This document shows, piece by piece, positions 11,958 to 21,524 of a DNA stretch of 64,000 nucleotides; positions within the stretch are counted from its first letter, which is position 1; each line of letters opens with the position of its first letter. The DNA is from Nosema muscidifuracis (lineage: Eukaryota > Microsporidia > Nosematidae), in assembly GCA_028335825.1 (NCBI GenBank), contig JAIOKI010000011.1:312501-376500 (forward strand), written 5' to 3'. The translations under genes were made by a program, and so were the position numbers. Under the pieces are notes generated by a model. The model was not told where the DNA came from, did not search any database, and saw only the letters and a program-made list of their open reading frames with translations.

Positions 11958-12896
11958 TTATATTGATTTATTATTAAGATATTCCATAGTACTCTTTCCT
12001 GCTATACATCCACTAGATGCTGCTGTTACTGCTTGTCTATAATATTTATCAAATACATCCCCACATGTAAATAATCCTTCAACTTCAGTTTTCATATACT
12101 TATCAGCTTTTATGTATTTATCTTCCCCTAAGATATTTTTAAAGTTTTCTATTAAGAATTCTGTATTAGGATCATGTCCTATACCAAAAAATAATCCATC
12201 AACTTTTAGATCTTTAACTGTATCCTTATTTTCTAGTTTAATATACTCAAGAGTTTCATTACCATGTGCTGATTTAAGATTATAAGGGGTAAGTATTTCT
12301 ATATTCTTAGTCTCTTGTATTTCTTTAAGTTTATCAGCTCTACATCTAAATTCTAATCTTCTATGTATCACATATACTTTCTTACATATCTGAGAGAGGA
12401 ATAAAGCTTCTTCTATAGCAGAATCACCTCCTCCTATTACACAACATACCTTATCCATAAAAAAATATCCATCACATACAGCACAAGCACTAATACCTTT
12501 TTGCCATAATTCGTTATCATTAGTTCCTTCTACATATAATCTTCTAGCTGATGCTCCTGTTCCTATTATAACTGAATATGATTTGTATATATTTTTTGAT
12601 GTAGTTACAGTAAAAATATTATCTTCTTTAGATAAATTAATAACTGTCTCATTTATCTGTCTTATTCCTATATTTTTTAATTGATCATACATATTATCCA
12701 TAATATCTGGTCCTTGTACTCCATTAGGATACCCTGGATAATTATCTACATGTGTAGTAGTAGTAAGTTGTCCACCTGGACCTATACTACCTATCATACC
12801 ACCTCTAAGCATTAAAGGATTTTTATCTTTAGTGTATAAAGCTGATGAATAAGCAACAGGTCCACTTCCTATAATAATAACATTTTCTATATCCAT
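11958..12896 (-). CDS. TRR1: Thioredoxin reductase (low-molecular-weight type)
   Basis: Encodes a 312-residue FAD/NADPH-dependent reductase that keeps thioredoxin reduced in the cytosol. The FAD-binding loop is at 9-14 (IGSGPV), followed by GGQLTTTT (41-48). The redox dithiol CAVC is at 138-141, with the D of CDG next to it. The NADPH-binding GGGDSAIEEA is at 155-164, with HRR at 178-180 for the NADP 2'-phosphate. The C-terminal FAD motif CGD is at 278-280, followed by YYRQAVTAASSGCIAG. Length and motif order are those of the bacterial/fungal homodimeric enzyme. The start ATG follows TTACCCTTAT, the C-run signal. It lies convergent with the homeodomain gene and in the same direction as the SNARE gene upstream. 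Identification is secure. Confidence 0.97.
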   Translation of the reverse strand: MDIENVIIIGSGPVAYSSALYTKDKNPLMLRGGMIGSIGPGGQLTTTTHVDNYPGYPNGVQGPDIMDNMYDQLKNIGIRQINETVINLSKEDNIFTVTTSKNIYKSYSVIIGTGASARRLYVEGTNDNELWQKGISACAVCDGYFFMDKVCCVIGGGDSAIEEALFLSQICKKVYVIHRRLEFRCRADKLKEIQETKNIEILTPYNLKSAHGNETLEYIKLENKDTVKDLKVDGLFFGIGHDPNTEFLIENFKNILGEDKYIKADKYMKTEVEGLFTCGDVFDKYYRQAVTAASSGCIAGKSTMEYLNNKSI

Positions 12897-13171
12897 ATAA
12901 GGGTAAGAAAAAATGTTTATTAATATATTATATAAAATATGTATATATTATATGTTTTATGAATAGGTTATCTTTATATGTTTTATGAATAGGTTTTATG
13001 AATATGTTATATAAAAAAATGTTTGTTATAGGTTATCTTTATATGTTTTATGAATAGGTTATGTATATAAATAGGTTATGTATATAATATGTTATGCATA
13101 AATATACATTCATGTATTAAATATGTAAGTATTAAAAATAATAAATATACATTAAAAATAAAACATTTAAT

Positions 13172-13816
13172 TCAATCAATTTCTTTAAGATGCTTATCTG
13201 TCCTTTTAATAACCTTCTCTGCTTCCTCATTAACCTTACCTATATCTTTTATAGTACTCTTCTGCTTCTGAGCTTCTCTACTTTGTGTCTCTGCTTCTGC
13301 TTTAATACCTTTTATTGTATTTAATACTCCATATAACTCTTTATCAGTTTTATTCTGACCAGGAACAAATTCATCTCCTTCATGGAATTCTTCTTCCTCA
13401 ACATGAATATCTTCTTCTTTATTAGATTCTTTCTTACTCTCTATTTCTTTTACAGTATTATCTCCTTGATCTCTCTTAAACCATTTAAAAAACTTTTCAA
13501 TACAAGCAAATCTACAACTAAAAATAGAACCTTCTCTATCAATATCATCTGCTAAATCTTCACCCCTTCTAGCTTCTTTATGTACATTTATTGCACTTCT
13601 TCTTGCATTTTCAAGTGTTTCTCCTTGTCTTCTCATTTCATCAGTAGCTTGTTTCTGATCTATAGCTGCTTCTCCTATTTGTTTACGAATATCTTTAGCT
13701 TGTTCATAATTTTCATCTTCTATTCTTTGTGCTTCTTCTAGAATACTATTATTATCAGTTTGTTGTAATTCTTTCTTTTTCTGAGTAGCTTTTTCTATAT
13801 TGTAAAGATCAGCCAT
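13172..13816 (-). CDS. SEC9: SNAP-25/Sec9-like Qbc-SNARE
   Basis: Encodes 214 residues with two SNARE-type coiled coils joined by a linker, the layout of Sec9/SNAP-25. These proteins supply two helices to the four-helix bundle that fuses secretory vesicles with the plasma membrane. The first helix covers about 32-92; RRQGETLENA aligns with the SNAP-25 zero-layer text, so Q64 is the likely Qb zero-layer residue. The second covers about 160-213, with Q183 as the candidate Qc glutamine. There is no transmembrane segment. The linker carries two cysteines beside aromatic and basic residues (FSCRFACIEKFFKWFKR, 99-115). This could be a palmitoylation or membrane-binding patch as in SNAP-25, which is inference. 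A CCCCC run lies 16 bases upstream of the start. It is much shorter than yeast Sec9 because it lacks that protein's long N-terminal extension. Confidence 0.8.
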   Translation of the reverse strand: MADLYNIEKATQKKKELQQTDNNSILEEAQRIEDENYEQAKDIRKQIGEAAIDQKQATDEMRRQGETLENARRSAINVHKEARRGEDLADDIDREGSIFSCRFACIEKFFKWFKRDQGDNTVKEIESKKESNKEEDIHVEEEEFHEGDEFVPGQNKTDKELYGVLNTIKGIKAEAETQSREAQKQKSTIKDIGKVNEEAEKVIKRTDKHLKEID

Positions 13817-13854
13817 GTTTTTTAAAATGGGGGTTAATAATAACTAAATTATAT

Positions 13855-14075
13855 TAGTTATAATATTGTTATAATTAGTTATAATACTTATATTATTATA
13901 TTAGTTATAATTAAATATAATTAGATGTTATTTTTATATTATCTTAACAATTATAATATAATAATTATATAATCAAATATCTTATCCATTATATCAATTA
14001 TAACAATCATATCAATCATATCCATTATATCAATTATAACAATCATATCAATTATAATAAATCACATACTCCACA
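13855..14075. repeat. Degenerate TATCAATTATAACAATCATA repeats
   Basis: Short degenerate repeats of TTATATTAGTTATAATTA and TATCAATTATAACAATCATA fill the spacer between the SNARE gene and the 3' end of the Rna14-like gene. No gene is seen. Confidence 0.6.
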
Positions 14076-14088
14076 CATTTTAATCCCT

Positions 14089-15585
14089 TTAAATATTTCT
14101 AAGTATATCAATTAATCTATCCAAATCACAATTAATTAATAAATTATCCTTAACTTTAATATAATTTATATCACTTATAAATTTACTAACATCTTTTCTT
14201 AATTCAATATTCATTCCATATCTTATATTATTTTTAGCTATTTTATACATATCACTATTCTTACTTAACATACTAAAATATTCAGTTCCATAACTAAATT
14301 CATAATCAAGTAATTTGTTATATCCCATATTATATTTCTTAATATATAATAAACAATTATTATAATCACCTATACTTAATAAAAATTCAATTAATTCTTT
14401 CTTAAGATATTCTGAATCTAATATTTCTATACCTGATACATATATTTTAGTTACTATTTCTGGATTCTTACTGTATTTATATTCTGTATCTGCTACATTC
14501 TTATATACATTTCCATTTATAATATTCTTAATTTTAAATTTAATAAATTCTTTTCTAAAAGATACAAGACCTTTAAGTTTTAATACAAGATTAAGATAAT
14601 TCATAATAAATATTTGTGATTGATCTACTGTATTAAGTGATTGATCTACTTTATTAATATTATCTATTGTATTACTAAATATTTGAGATCTATCTGCTTT
14701 ATTATTAATATTATCTACTGTATTACTAAATATTTGAGATCTATCTATTGTATTATTTATTTGAGATCTATCTATTGTATTATTAATATTATTATCTAAT
14801 GTATTTATATTAAGTGTTTGATCTACTGTATTATTATCTACTTTACTAATATTATTATCTACTGTATTATTATTATTATTAATAATATGATCAATATAAT
14901 CTCTCATTTCATTTAATACTTCAATATCATTAAATCTATAATAATAATATATTCTTAAAAAAATACTCTCTGTATTTTTAATACCTTCTTTTACTATACA
15001 TTTAGCTCCTTCTTTATCAAATTTAATTAAATATTCAGTATATAAGAAATAAATTTCATCTGTCTTGTACATAAAATATAAGAAATTTTTAAATATAAAA
15101 TTCATTCTCTTAAAATGATCTTCTTCATTTAATTTAAGAGGATTTTTAAGTTCAGTATCAATTATAAAATTATAATCTCTTGTTCTATTCTTAATAAGAT
15201 TATATACTTGTAAAGTATTTTGATATATAAGAAAAGATTCTGATATAATTTTCTTACCAGTAATTTTATTAATTTCAAGTTCAAATTCTTCAAATTCACT
15301 ATACATTTCATTAATATTATGAAGAGGGATTTGTAAAATATGAATATAAGTATTCCTTATTTTTTCTAGTTTAATATTCTCATCTTGTATTTTATTTAAC
15401 ATACTTAAATATTTTTTATATAAGGATGTACTATTTATACTGTATCCTATATTTAATAATATATTTTCTAATAGATTTATATCTAAAGATGATTGAATGT
15501 AGTTTTGAATAATTTCTATATCGTATACTTGTAAAATAGATTTATCATCTAATTCTATATCATGTACTGAATCTTTATTTATCAT
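14089..15585 (-). CDS. RNA14: Rna14/CstF-77-like mRNA 3'-end processing factor
   Basis: Encodes 498 residues. Rna14/CstF-77 is a HAT-repeat scaffold of the cleavage and polyadenylation machinery in the nucleus. The diagnostic stretch is at about 80-140: IPLHNINEMYSEFEEFE (86-102), then INKITGKK and a conserved YNLIKNRTRDY (128-138). These match the family's block in which helical repeats lead into a conserved Pro-Leu/Asn segment. The protein is alpha-helical and Lys/Ile/Asn-rich. An in-frame minisatellite at residues 236-326 (14608-14880) inserts repeats of the type NNTIDRSQIFSNTVDNIN, which should be a disordered loop. It is shorter than fungal homologues, as usual in microsporidia. TACCCC lies just upstream of the ATG. 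Assignment is by motif wording; a different HAT-repeat protein is possible but less likely. Confidence 0.68.
   Translation of the reverse strand: MINKDSVHDIELDDKSILQVYDIEIIQNYIQSSLDINLLENILLNIGYSINSTSLYKKYLSMLNKIQDENIKLEKIRNTYIHILQIPLHNINEMYSEFEEFELEINKITGKKIISESFLIYQNTLQVYNLIKNRTRDYNFIIDTELKNPLKLNEEDHFKRMNFIFKNFLYFMYKTDEIYFLYTEYLIKFDKEGAKCIVKEGIKNTESIFLRIYYYYRFNDIEVLNEMRDYIDHIINNNNNTVDNNISKVDNNTVDQTLNINTLDNNINNTIDRSQINNTIDRSQIFSNTVDNINNKADRSQIFSNTIDNINKVDQSLNTVDQSQIFIMNYLNLVLKLKGLVSFRKEFIKFKIKNIINGNVYKNVADTEYKYSKNPEIVTKIYVSGIEILDSEYLKKELIEFLLSIGDYNNCLLYIKKYNMGYNKLLDYEFSYGTEYFSMLSKNSDMYKIAKNNIRYGMNIELRKDVSKFISDINYIKVKDNLLINCDLDRLIDILRNI
14608..14880 (-). repeat. In-frame minisatellite inside the Rna14-like gene
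   Basis: Repeated codons give variants of NNTVDN, NTIDRSQI and FSNTVDNINN. Because the reading frame is kept throughout, copy number can vary without breaking the gene. Confidence 0.85.
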
Positions 15586-16233
15586 TTTTGGGGTATAAAA
15601 ATTATATGTAAATATAAAAAGATGATATCTTTATATGTAATGATTAAATATATTTGAATATAATTAGATGATAATAAAATATATTTAAGATTATACTAAA
15701 ATATATTTATGATGTCTTATATATTTTCTATACTAAAATATATTTATGATCTCTTTATAAGATAGATTTTAAATCAATCTTAATTTTTTTCCTGAATAAG
15801 GTATTCATCTTAATATCAATTATATACTTACTATAAAATTTTATAATAATTTATCTCAGGTTTATAAATAAAGAATTATTCTAATAATATAGTAAGAAGA
15901 TTATATTTTTGTTTCATTATACTTAGATTATTTAATCCTATTTCAATTATAAAAATTTCTTTACTTATTCTATATTTTAATTATACAAACATAAAAGTTT
16001 TCTTAATTATATTTTATAATTATAATTATATTTTTTATGCTAAATAATTATATTTATTTCTATAATTTATGCTAAATAATTTTTTTTATATTTTTTATTT
16101 CTATAATTTATGCTAAATAATTATTTTTATATTTTTTATTTCTATATTTTATGCTAAATAATTATATTTATATTTTTTTATTTATATTTATAATTATATT
16201 TTATATATTCCTATTATCATAAACTAATTACAT
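15586..16233. repeat. AT-rich spacer with about 44-bp tandem repeats
   Basis: No gene is seen. Three to four degenerate copies containing TTTCTATAATTTATGCTAAA lie at about 16025-16165, just beyond the 3' end of the small secreted gene at 16234. Confidence 0.65.
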
Positions 16234-16575
16234 TTATTTAGAAGTACCATCTTCATTATAATAAAAAATTTTTGGTTCAAAATCTTTCTGTTTCTCAAAA
16301 TTCTTACTATTATCAAATTTATACTCCATCCTTATATTTTTAAATCCATCTTTAGTATCTATCCATACTCTTGTATTTATACCATCATTTTCACAATATA
16401 TACCTGTATAATTCATGTATGTTATAGGATATTTCCATTTAGGATCATTCATCTCTTTAATGAATAAATCTTGTTTATAAGTATAATCATATTGGATTAT
16501 ATTTTTAATAAATCCTGATACGAACTCAGCACATGGATTTATAGAACATCTTGTAAGAATGAAGAAGAAAATCAT
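16234..16575 (-). CDS. Small putative secreted protein, unknown function
   Basis: Encodes 113 residues that I do not recognise. The first ~18 residues (MIFFFILTRCSINPCAEF) form a hydrophobic, signal-peptide-like start with two cysteines. A third cysteine (residue 61, in TGIYCENDG) lies in the body. The rest is polar with many aromatics (Y, W, F) and alternates hydrophobic and charged residues, suggesting a small beta-rich secreted domain. The start is supported by a C-run (CTACCCCTTTAAAATT before ATG). The neighbours are the Rna14-like gene and a divergently oriented unknown gene at 17351. Confidence 0.65.
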   Translation of the reverse strand: MIFFFILTRCSINPCAEFVSGFIKNIIQYDYTYKQDLFIKEMNDPKWKYPITYMNYTGIYCENDGINTRVWIDTKDGFKNIRMEYKFDNSKNFEKQKDFEPKIFYYNEDGTSK

Positions 16576-17350
16576 AATTTTAAAGGGGTAGTAAAAATAT
16601 GATATATTATATTAGAAATGACATATTATATATTTTTAAATATGACATATTATAGATTATATTAAAATAATAATATTAGAAATGACATATTATATATTTT
16701 TAAATATGATATATTAGAAATGACATATTATATTAAAAATTATATTTATCTATTTAAAAATATGATAGATTATATTAAAAATAATAAATTTTATATATTT
16801 TAAAAATATGATAGATTATTTTAAAAATGATAAATTATATAAATATAACCTTTTTTATATTTTTAATACAAACGTCGTTATGACAGTTTAATTATTTAAA
16901 AATATAAATTTAAATTTTATATTTATTTTGTTTGTTTTCAATATTTGTTTATTGTTTATTAAATTTAGTATTTTATTTAATTAATCATATGATTCATTGA
17001 TTTTATAATACTTTAAAAATAAATTTAACTAGAAGTAAATTTCTATTATTAATTAAGAATAATATAAAAATATATTCTATATTATATTGTTATTAATATA
17101 TGAAGATATATATTATTTTATATTGTTATTAATATATGAAAATAATATTTAACTTCTAGTAATACATTCTTGTTCCAATAATAGAAAATTCTATCTCATA
17201 TTAAATAATCTATCTCATATAAAAAAATTTAAAAATAATATTTAACCTCTAGTAATACATTCTTGTTCCAATAATAGAAAATTCTATCTCATATAAAAAA
17301 TTCTACTTCATATTAAAATAATCCATCTCATATAAATTTCTTACCCCTAT
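16576..17350. repeat. Divergent intergenic region with repeats
   Basis: This spacer separates two divergent genes and so must hold both promoters. It contains degenerate AATGACATATTATATATTTT units (16610-16850). A duplicated ~58-bp block with CTAGTAATACATTCTTGTTC and AATAGAAAATTCTATCTCAT lies at 17141-17200 and again at 17235-17292. No gene is seen. Confidence 0.65.
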
Positions 17351-17668
17351 ATGAAAATATTTAAAGATCTCTCTACTTCTTATAACACATTATTCACTAA
17401 AGATATCTACACATCTTTTCTAAGATATAAATCTGTACATTTAGATAAATTAGAATATCTAGATAAAAATCTTCTTCTTCTCTATAAATATGCATTCTTT
17501 TATGTATATCATAATCTAAGAGTATGTAAGAAGAAGTTTTCTAGTAGATTTAAATATGAAATATTTCTTAAATGTTTACAAGAAGTTTCTAATACATATA
17601 TTAAGGAAGAAGATAAAGATGAAGAAGAATCAGAGAAATATATTTGTAATTTGTATAAAATAATTTAA
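17351..17668 (+). CDS. Small hypothetical protein
   Basis: Encodes 105 residues that I do not recognise. It has no signal peptide or membrane segment. It is predicted helical, rich in Lys, Tyr and Leu, with aromatic-rich text in the middle (LYKYAFFYVYHNLRVCKKKF) and an acidic cluster near the end (EEDKDEEESEK). The start is well marked by TTACCCCTAT directly before the ATG. It lies in tandem upstream of the Mad1-domain gene with a ~250-bp AT-rich gap. It is not the missing N-terminal part of Mad1: the frame ends in a normal stop, and the next gene has its own CCCC start signal. Confidence 0.65.
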   Translation: MKIFKDLSTSYNTLFTKDIYTSFLRYKSVHLDKLEYLDKNLLLLYKYAFFYVYHNLRVCKKKFSSRFKYEIFLKCLQEVSNTYIKEEDKDEEESEKYICNLYKII

Positions 17669-17920
17669 GAATTGTGTATTATTTTAATATAGTGTCTATT
17701 TCTATAGATAAAAAATTTAACCTTATAAAAATATATTTTCATTCTGAGAGTAGAAAAGATTTATCTTTTTATTGATATAATATTTTATTATTACTTTTAA
17801 TAACGTCTTTATATAACTATTATATAACTCTTTATTAACATATAATATCTTACTATCTTATTTTAATAACATCCTTATCTTACTATCTTACTTTAATAAC
17901 CTCTTTATATTTTTACCCCA

Positions 17921-18256
17921 ATGACTGAATCCCTGAAGATCTCTTTAGAATCTCTCAATACAGATTACAATACCCTTAAAGAATATTTCATCAAGTATAA
18001 GAAGTATGTCACTGGTATCTTGGGATATAAGATAGATCTTAAAGATAATAAAATAATACTTAGTTCTTTATACTCATTTGATAGTGAAGATCTTCTTATT
18101 TTCAATATTAATAAAGATAACTTGGAGTTAGTGAATAATACATTTGCTAGTCAGTTTAGTAATGAGATACAGATTTATTTAATTAAAGGAGGGAGTGTAC
18201 CAGCCTTCTTATCAGCAGTAACTCTTAACTTATTCAATCAAAAGACTTTTAATTAA
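17921..18256 (+). CDS. MAD1: Stand-alone Mad1 C-terminal domain (spindle checkpoint)
   Basis: Encodes 111 residues that read as the C-terminal domain of Mad1 and little else. Mad1 anchors Mad2 at kinetochores, and its C-terminal domain is an RWD-like fold that dimerises and binds checkpoint partners. Matching text: LKEYFIKYKKYVTGILGYKIDL (19-40), ILSSLY (46-51), DLLIFNI (57-63), IQIYLIKGGSVPAFLSAVTL (83-102) and NLFNQKT (103-109). The order and spacing match animal and fungal Mad1 ends (GYKID, LTSMYA, CLIFK, SIPAFLSSLTLELF). The usual 500-700-residue coiled coil and the Mad2-interaction motif are absent. TTACCCCA directly before the ATG argues that this is a genuine start and not a fragment. 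A short helical stem (about 5-34) remains. Confidence 0.82.
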   Translation: MTESLKISLESLNTDYNTLKEYFIKYKKYVTGILGYKIDLKDNKIILSSLYSFDSEDLLIFNINKDNLELVNNTFASQFSNEIQIYLIKGGSVPAFLSAVTLNLFNQKTFN

Positions 18257-18526
18257 AATATATCATTAAATAATATATATTTGATTAAATAATATATATT
18301 ATTGAATATATTATTTAATATATCGTTATTATATATACTATTATATAATATATATTTGATTAAAATTTATCATTATTAAATTAAAAATATCATACTATTA
18401 AAAATATCATACTATTAAAATTTATCATTAAATATATTATACTATTAAACTTATTAAATTAAATATATCATACTATTAAAATTTATCATTAAATATACTA
18501 TTTAAATATATTATTAAATATATCAT
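18257..18526. repeat. AT-rich spacer with TATCATTAAATATA repeats
   Basis: Degenerate repeats of AAAATTTATCATTAAATATA fill the gap between the convergent Mad1-domain and Ctr-like genes. No gene is seen. Confidence 0.6.
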
Positions 18527-18850
18527 TTATTTACAACACATCTTAAAATTTCTTTTCTCTTTCTTCTTATTATATAAAGAAGATATAAATCTCCCTATAA
18601 GATAACTTATAATAAGATAAATATTACCTGTCATACATAGCATCATAACAGTATAATTAAATAAGCTATAATATACTATAAATAAAGAGAATAATAATTC
18701 AGATTCTATCATATCAAAGAATATATCATTAAGAAAACTAAGAAGAATAATATTTATATTGAGTATAAGAAAATAGGTATGAGAAATATAAATTTTAAAA
18801 AAGAAATTTCTTAAGGAAGTATCATAATTGAGAAGAAGGGAGCAAGACAT
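18527..18850 (-). CDS. Small Ctr-like copper transporter candidate
   Basis: Encodes 107 residues with about three hydrophobic helices (about 16-42, 50-66 and 67-92). The central text YTVMMLCMTGNIYLIISYLI resembles the Ctr copper transporter signature (LMLIFMTYNVWL). It includes an M-x3-M pair (M69, M73) that in Ctr proteins lines the pore. G86-x3-S90 sits where the packing GxxxG of the last helix lies. The C-terminus ends in MCCK, and a Cys pair near the C-terminus is common in fungal Ctr proteins. If correct, it would form a trimer that takes up Cu(I). It is smaller than usual, and the N-terminal Met-rich segment is reduced to MSC. Unlike its neighbours it has no C/G run before the ATG, so the start is less certain. 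It could be another small three-helix protein. Confidence 0.55.
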   Translation of the reverse strand: MSCSLLLNYDTSLRNFFFKIYISHTYFLILNINIILLSFLNDIFFDMIESELLFSLFIVYYSLFNYTVMMLCMTGNIYLIISYLIGRFISSLYNKKKEKRNFKMCCK

Positions 18851-19356
18851 GAAATAAAATAGAAAATAATATATATAGAAAAATAAGAAGAATTTTATTT
18901 TAAAAATATTAATTAGAGTAAATTATATGAATATAAGATCTTGATTAAAATTTATGTATAGGAAATATAATAGAATATGTTAGATATTATAAATATAATA
19001 GATATTAAATATTATGATAGATATTTAATATTAGATATAAAATAGATAAAATGATAGATATTATAAATATAATAGAATATTTATAAATATAATAGATATT
19101 TAATATTAGATATAAAATAGAATATATTATAATAGATAATTATAAATATAATAGAATATAATAGATATTATATAAATAGAATATCTAAAAATAATTTTTA
19201 AGTAGATATGTAAGATAAAATGATAGATATTTAATATTAGATAGAATATAATAGAATAGAATATGAAAAATAATTTTTAAGTATATATGATATTTCTTCA
19301 ATCCCTTATAAATATTTTTGAAATCTCTTTTATGCTAAATTTTTTACCCCTCAAAA
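18851..19356. repeat. Divergent intergenic region with AT minisatellite
   Basis: Degenerate ATTATAAATATAATAGATAT units fill about 18950-19260 between the Ctr-like gene and the ribosomal gene, which point away from each other. No gene is seen. Confidence 0.6.
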
Positions 19357-19650
19357 ATGAGTATGTTCATCCCTGCAATATTCGTGTCACACAGAAGAGG
19401 ATTAAGAAGAATCAGACACACACAATCACTCTTAAAAATAAACAATGTTGTTAACAAGGATCAAGCACAAAATTACATCGGTAATGTTGTAGTAAGTAAG
19501 AGACTTAATGATGATAAAACAACTCGTGACGTAGAAGGAGTAATTATTGGTGTACATGGTAATAAAGGACTAGTACGTGCTAAGTTTGATAGGAATATGC
19601 CAGCTAAGAGTATTGGATCAATAGTTGAGGTAAGATTGGTAAAAAAATAA
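19357..19650 (+). CDS. RPL33: 60S ribosomal protein eL33 (L35Ae/L33)
   Basis: Encodes 97 residues of the eL33 family, a small beta-barrel protein of the large ribosomal subunit. The signature is at the C-terminal half: [18 protein letters not shown], then [14 protein letters not shown]. This matches the family's HGNSGVVRAKF and LPPKAFGxxVRV text. The N-terminal half ([20 protein letters not shown]) gives the basic strand found in all members. It is about ten residues shorter than yeast L33. The start is marked by TTTTTACCCCTCAAAA before ATG. The codon texture is less AT-extreme than in surrounding genes, as expected for a highly expressed protein. There is no sign of an intron, although this gene carries one in many fungi. 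Confidence 0.95.
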   Translation: MSMFIPAIFVSHRRGLRRIRHTQSLLKINNVVNKDQAQNYIGNVVVSKRLNDDKTTRDVEGVIIGVHGNKGLVRAKFDRNMPAKSIGSIVEVRLVKK

Positions 19651-20121
19651 ATTTAAATTATTTTTGAAAATATTTTAAAGAAATGATTTATGAGATTTTT
19701 CTTTTGTTGTATGATTAGTTTATAAATATCATGTTTTAAGTTCAATTATTTTTTGAGTATGAGAAATTGTTAGATAGAAAAATATTGTACTTATTTATTC
19801 CATAAAAAAAGTTTGAAATTTATTTTTTAATCTGTAGAAGAATTATTCTTAAAAGCTTAGATATAAGTTATTTGTAAGATTAGAAATTTAATATTTAACT
19901 TGTAGAAAGAATTATTCTTAGAAGCTGAGCTATAATTTAAAAAACGTTTAATATTTATTTTTTAACCCCTAATAAGAGTTATTCTTCGAAGCTAAGATAT
20001 AATTTAAAAAACGGTTAATATTTATTTTTGCAATTATTAAAAGTCATCCTTAGAACTGAGAAACTCTAAATTTTTTTGATAAAAAAATAACGGACTATAA
20101 TAAAATTTAGTAATTAAAAGT
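19651..20121. repeat. Downstream spacer with about 65-bp diverged repeats
   Basis: Three to four diverged units at about 19830-20030 share AAGAATTATTCTTAGAAGC and TTTAATATTTATTTTTTAAC. One unit contains the TTTTTTAACCCCTAATA phrase that also occurs near 1221. No gene is seen. Confidence 0.6.
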
Positions 20122-20844
20122 TTATTTTAATAATATAAACAACTTTTCATAAAAATAAATTTCCAATAGACTGAATAAATCATCAAGGAATTCATATGTA
20201 AATTCTTTCTTAAACATAATATCATAAATTTCTTTAGGGAATGCTTCTATAATTGCTTCTTTCATTTTTTCGATTAATTTCTCATTATATTTAATAATTT
20301 CATTAGGTTTATTTTCTGATTTTTTTAACGGAATTCCACTAAAAATATTACTTAACATAATAATTACATTTCGACATTCATTATGAATTATTATTTTAGC
20401 AACTTCAGTATCTATATTTTCTAGATCATTCATATACTTTTTATTTGATTCAAGAATTTTTTCTACTTCATCGTCATTTATTTTTCTTGGAGAAGTATTA
20501 GAAGAATCATTTAAAATTATTTGTTGTACCATTTCTTTATTCATATAATTAAAAGCTTTTGAACTATAAATCATCGCCTTAAGTAAATCTTGGTTTTGCT
20601 CATGGTCTTTAAGTTCGGGTTGTTCTTTAACAGTTTCATCTACTATTGCATCGAATATTGAATTAGAAGTCAAATACTTTTTATCAGGCACATTCTTTTT
20701 ACTAGTACTAGTACTAGTAGATGGATTATTAAGATTTTTTGAAGACTTATTTTCATCTTCATTGATATATACAGAATACACAAATATTCCTAATATTACT
20801 ATAACTATTCCAAGAGATGCTGTCTTTATGTTTAGTATAGACAT
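20122..20844 (-). CDS. Array family member 1: membrane-anchored protein
   Basis: Encodes 240 residues of a family repeated seven times in this window; function unknown. A single N-terminal hydrophobic helix (SLGIVIVILGIFVYSVY, about 10-26) suggests a type II anchor. A Ser/Thr/Asn-rich spacer with an STSTSTS run follows, then a helical domain with the four family blocks: DLLKAMIYSSKAFNYM, KINDDEVEKIL, KYNEKLIEKMKEAIIEAF and FSLLEIYFYEKLFILL at the very end. I place the start at the ATG preceded by GGGT (20844). An in-frame ATG nine bases further upstream (20853) would add only MKG. It is the closest relative of member 2; both carry EAFP before a DhhFKK segment. Confidence 0.75.
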   Translation of the reverse strand: MSILNIKTASLGIVIVILGIFVYSVYINEDENKSSKNLNNPSTSTSTSKKNVPDKKYLTSNSIFDAIVDETVKEQPELKDHEQNQDLLKAMIYSSKAFNYMNKEMVQQIILNDSSNTSPRKINDDEVEKILESNKKYMNDLENIDTEVAKIIIHNECRNVIIMLSNIFSGIPLKKSENKPNEIIKYNEKLIEKMKEAIIEAFPKEIYDIMFKKEFTYEFLDDLFSLLEIYFYEKLFILLK

Positions 20845-21524
20845 ACCCTTCATTTTTTTTTTAATCTTTTATACTAAAAATTATATCTGTTAAATTAAAT
20901 AAAGTCAAATATCTCATATAAAAGGAGAATATTTATAAAATTGTATTTTAATTTTTATAAAATTTAGTTAATATTTTATATAACGAATAAATATTATTTT
21001 ATACTATAAAAAACTTTAATAATAAATAAATGTTAGATTTCTTCTTTATATATATATATTGATAATTATATTTATATTTGAGTTATATTACATCATCAAA
21101 AAATATTTTACAATATGTTGAGAGATTTGACATATTATTTAATTGGAAGTTTTTGTATTTATTTATTTAATTTAACATATATAATTTTATTATAAAATAT
21201 TTATCAATAATAAAAGTACAATCATTTTTTGATAATTTAATATATATAATTTTATTATAAAATTACAATCATTTTTTGATAATGCAAAAGATATAATTTT
21301 GTTATCTTATATTTTTTAATTTAATTTATTCTTATTTCGTTAATTAAGATATAATTTTTTTATTTTATATTTTTTAATTTAATTTTCTATTATTTCGTTA
21401 ATTAAGATATTTTCTTGATATATGTCAAGTTTTTTAAATCAATAAAATTTTATTTGAATGAAGTCGTAAAGTTTCATTTAACATTTGTTCAATTCTAAAT
21501 AGAAGAATTTAAAAACTCTTATTT
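20845..21524. other. AT-rich spacer, no gene seen
   Basis: Contains short irregular repeats (ATAATTTTATTATAAAAT near 21180-21265, and AAGATATAATTTTTTTATTT near 21290-21410). No open frame has a start signal. Confidence 0.6.

Noticed and set aside
13089-13271. Plus-strand frame opposite the SNARE gene
   Set aside because: It overlaps the C-terminal codons of a well-supported gene on the other strand and is low-complexity.
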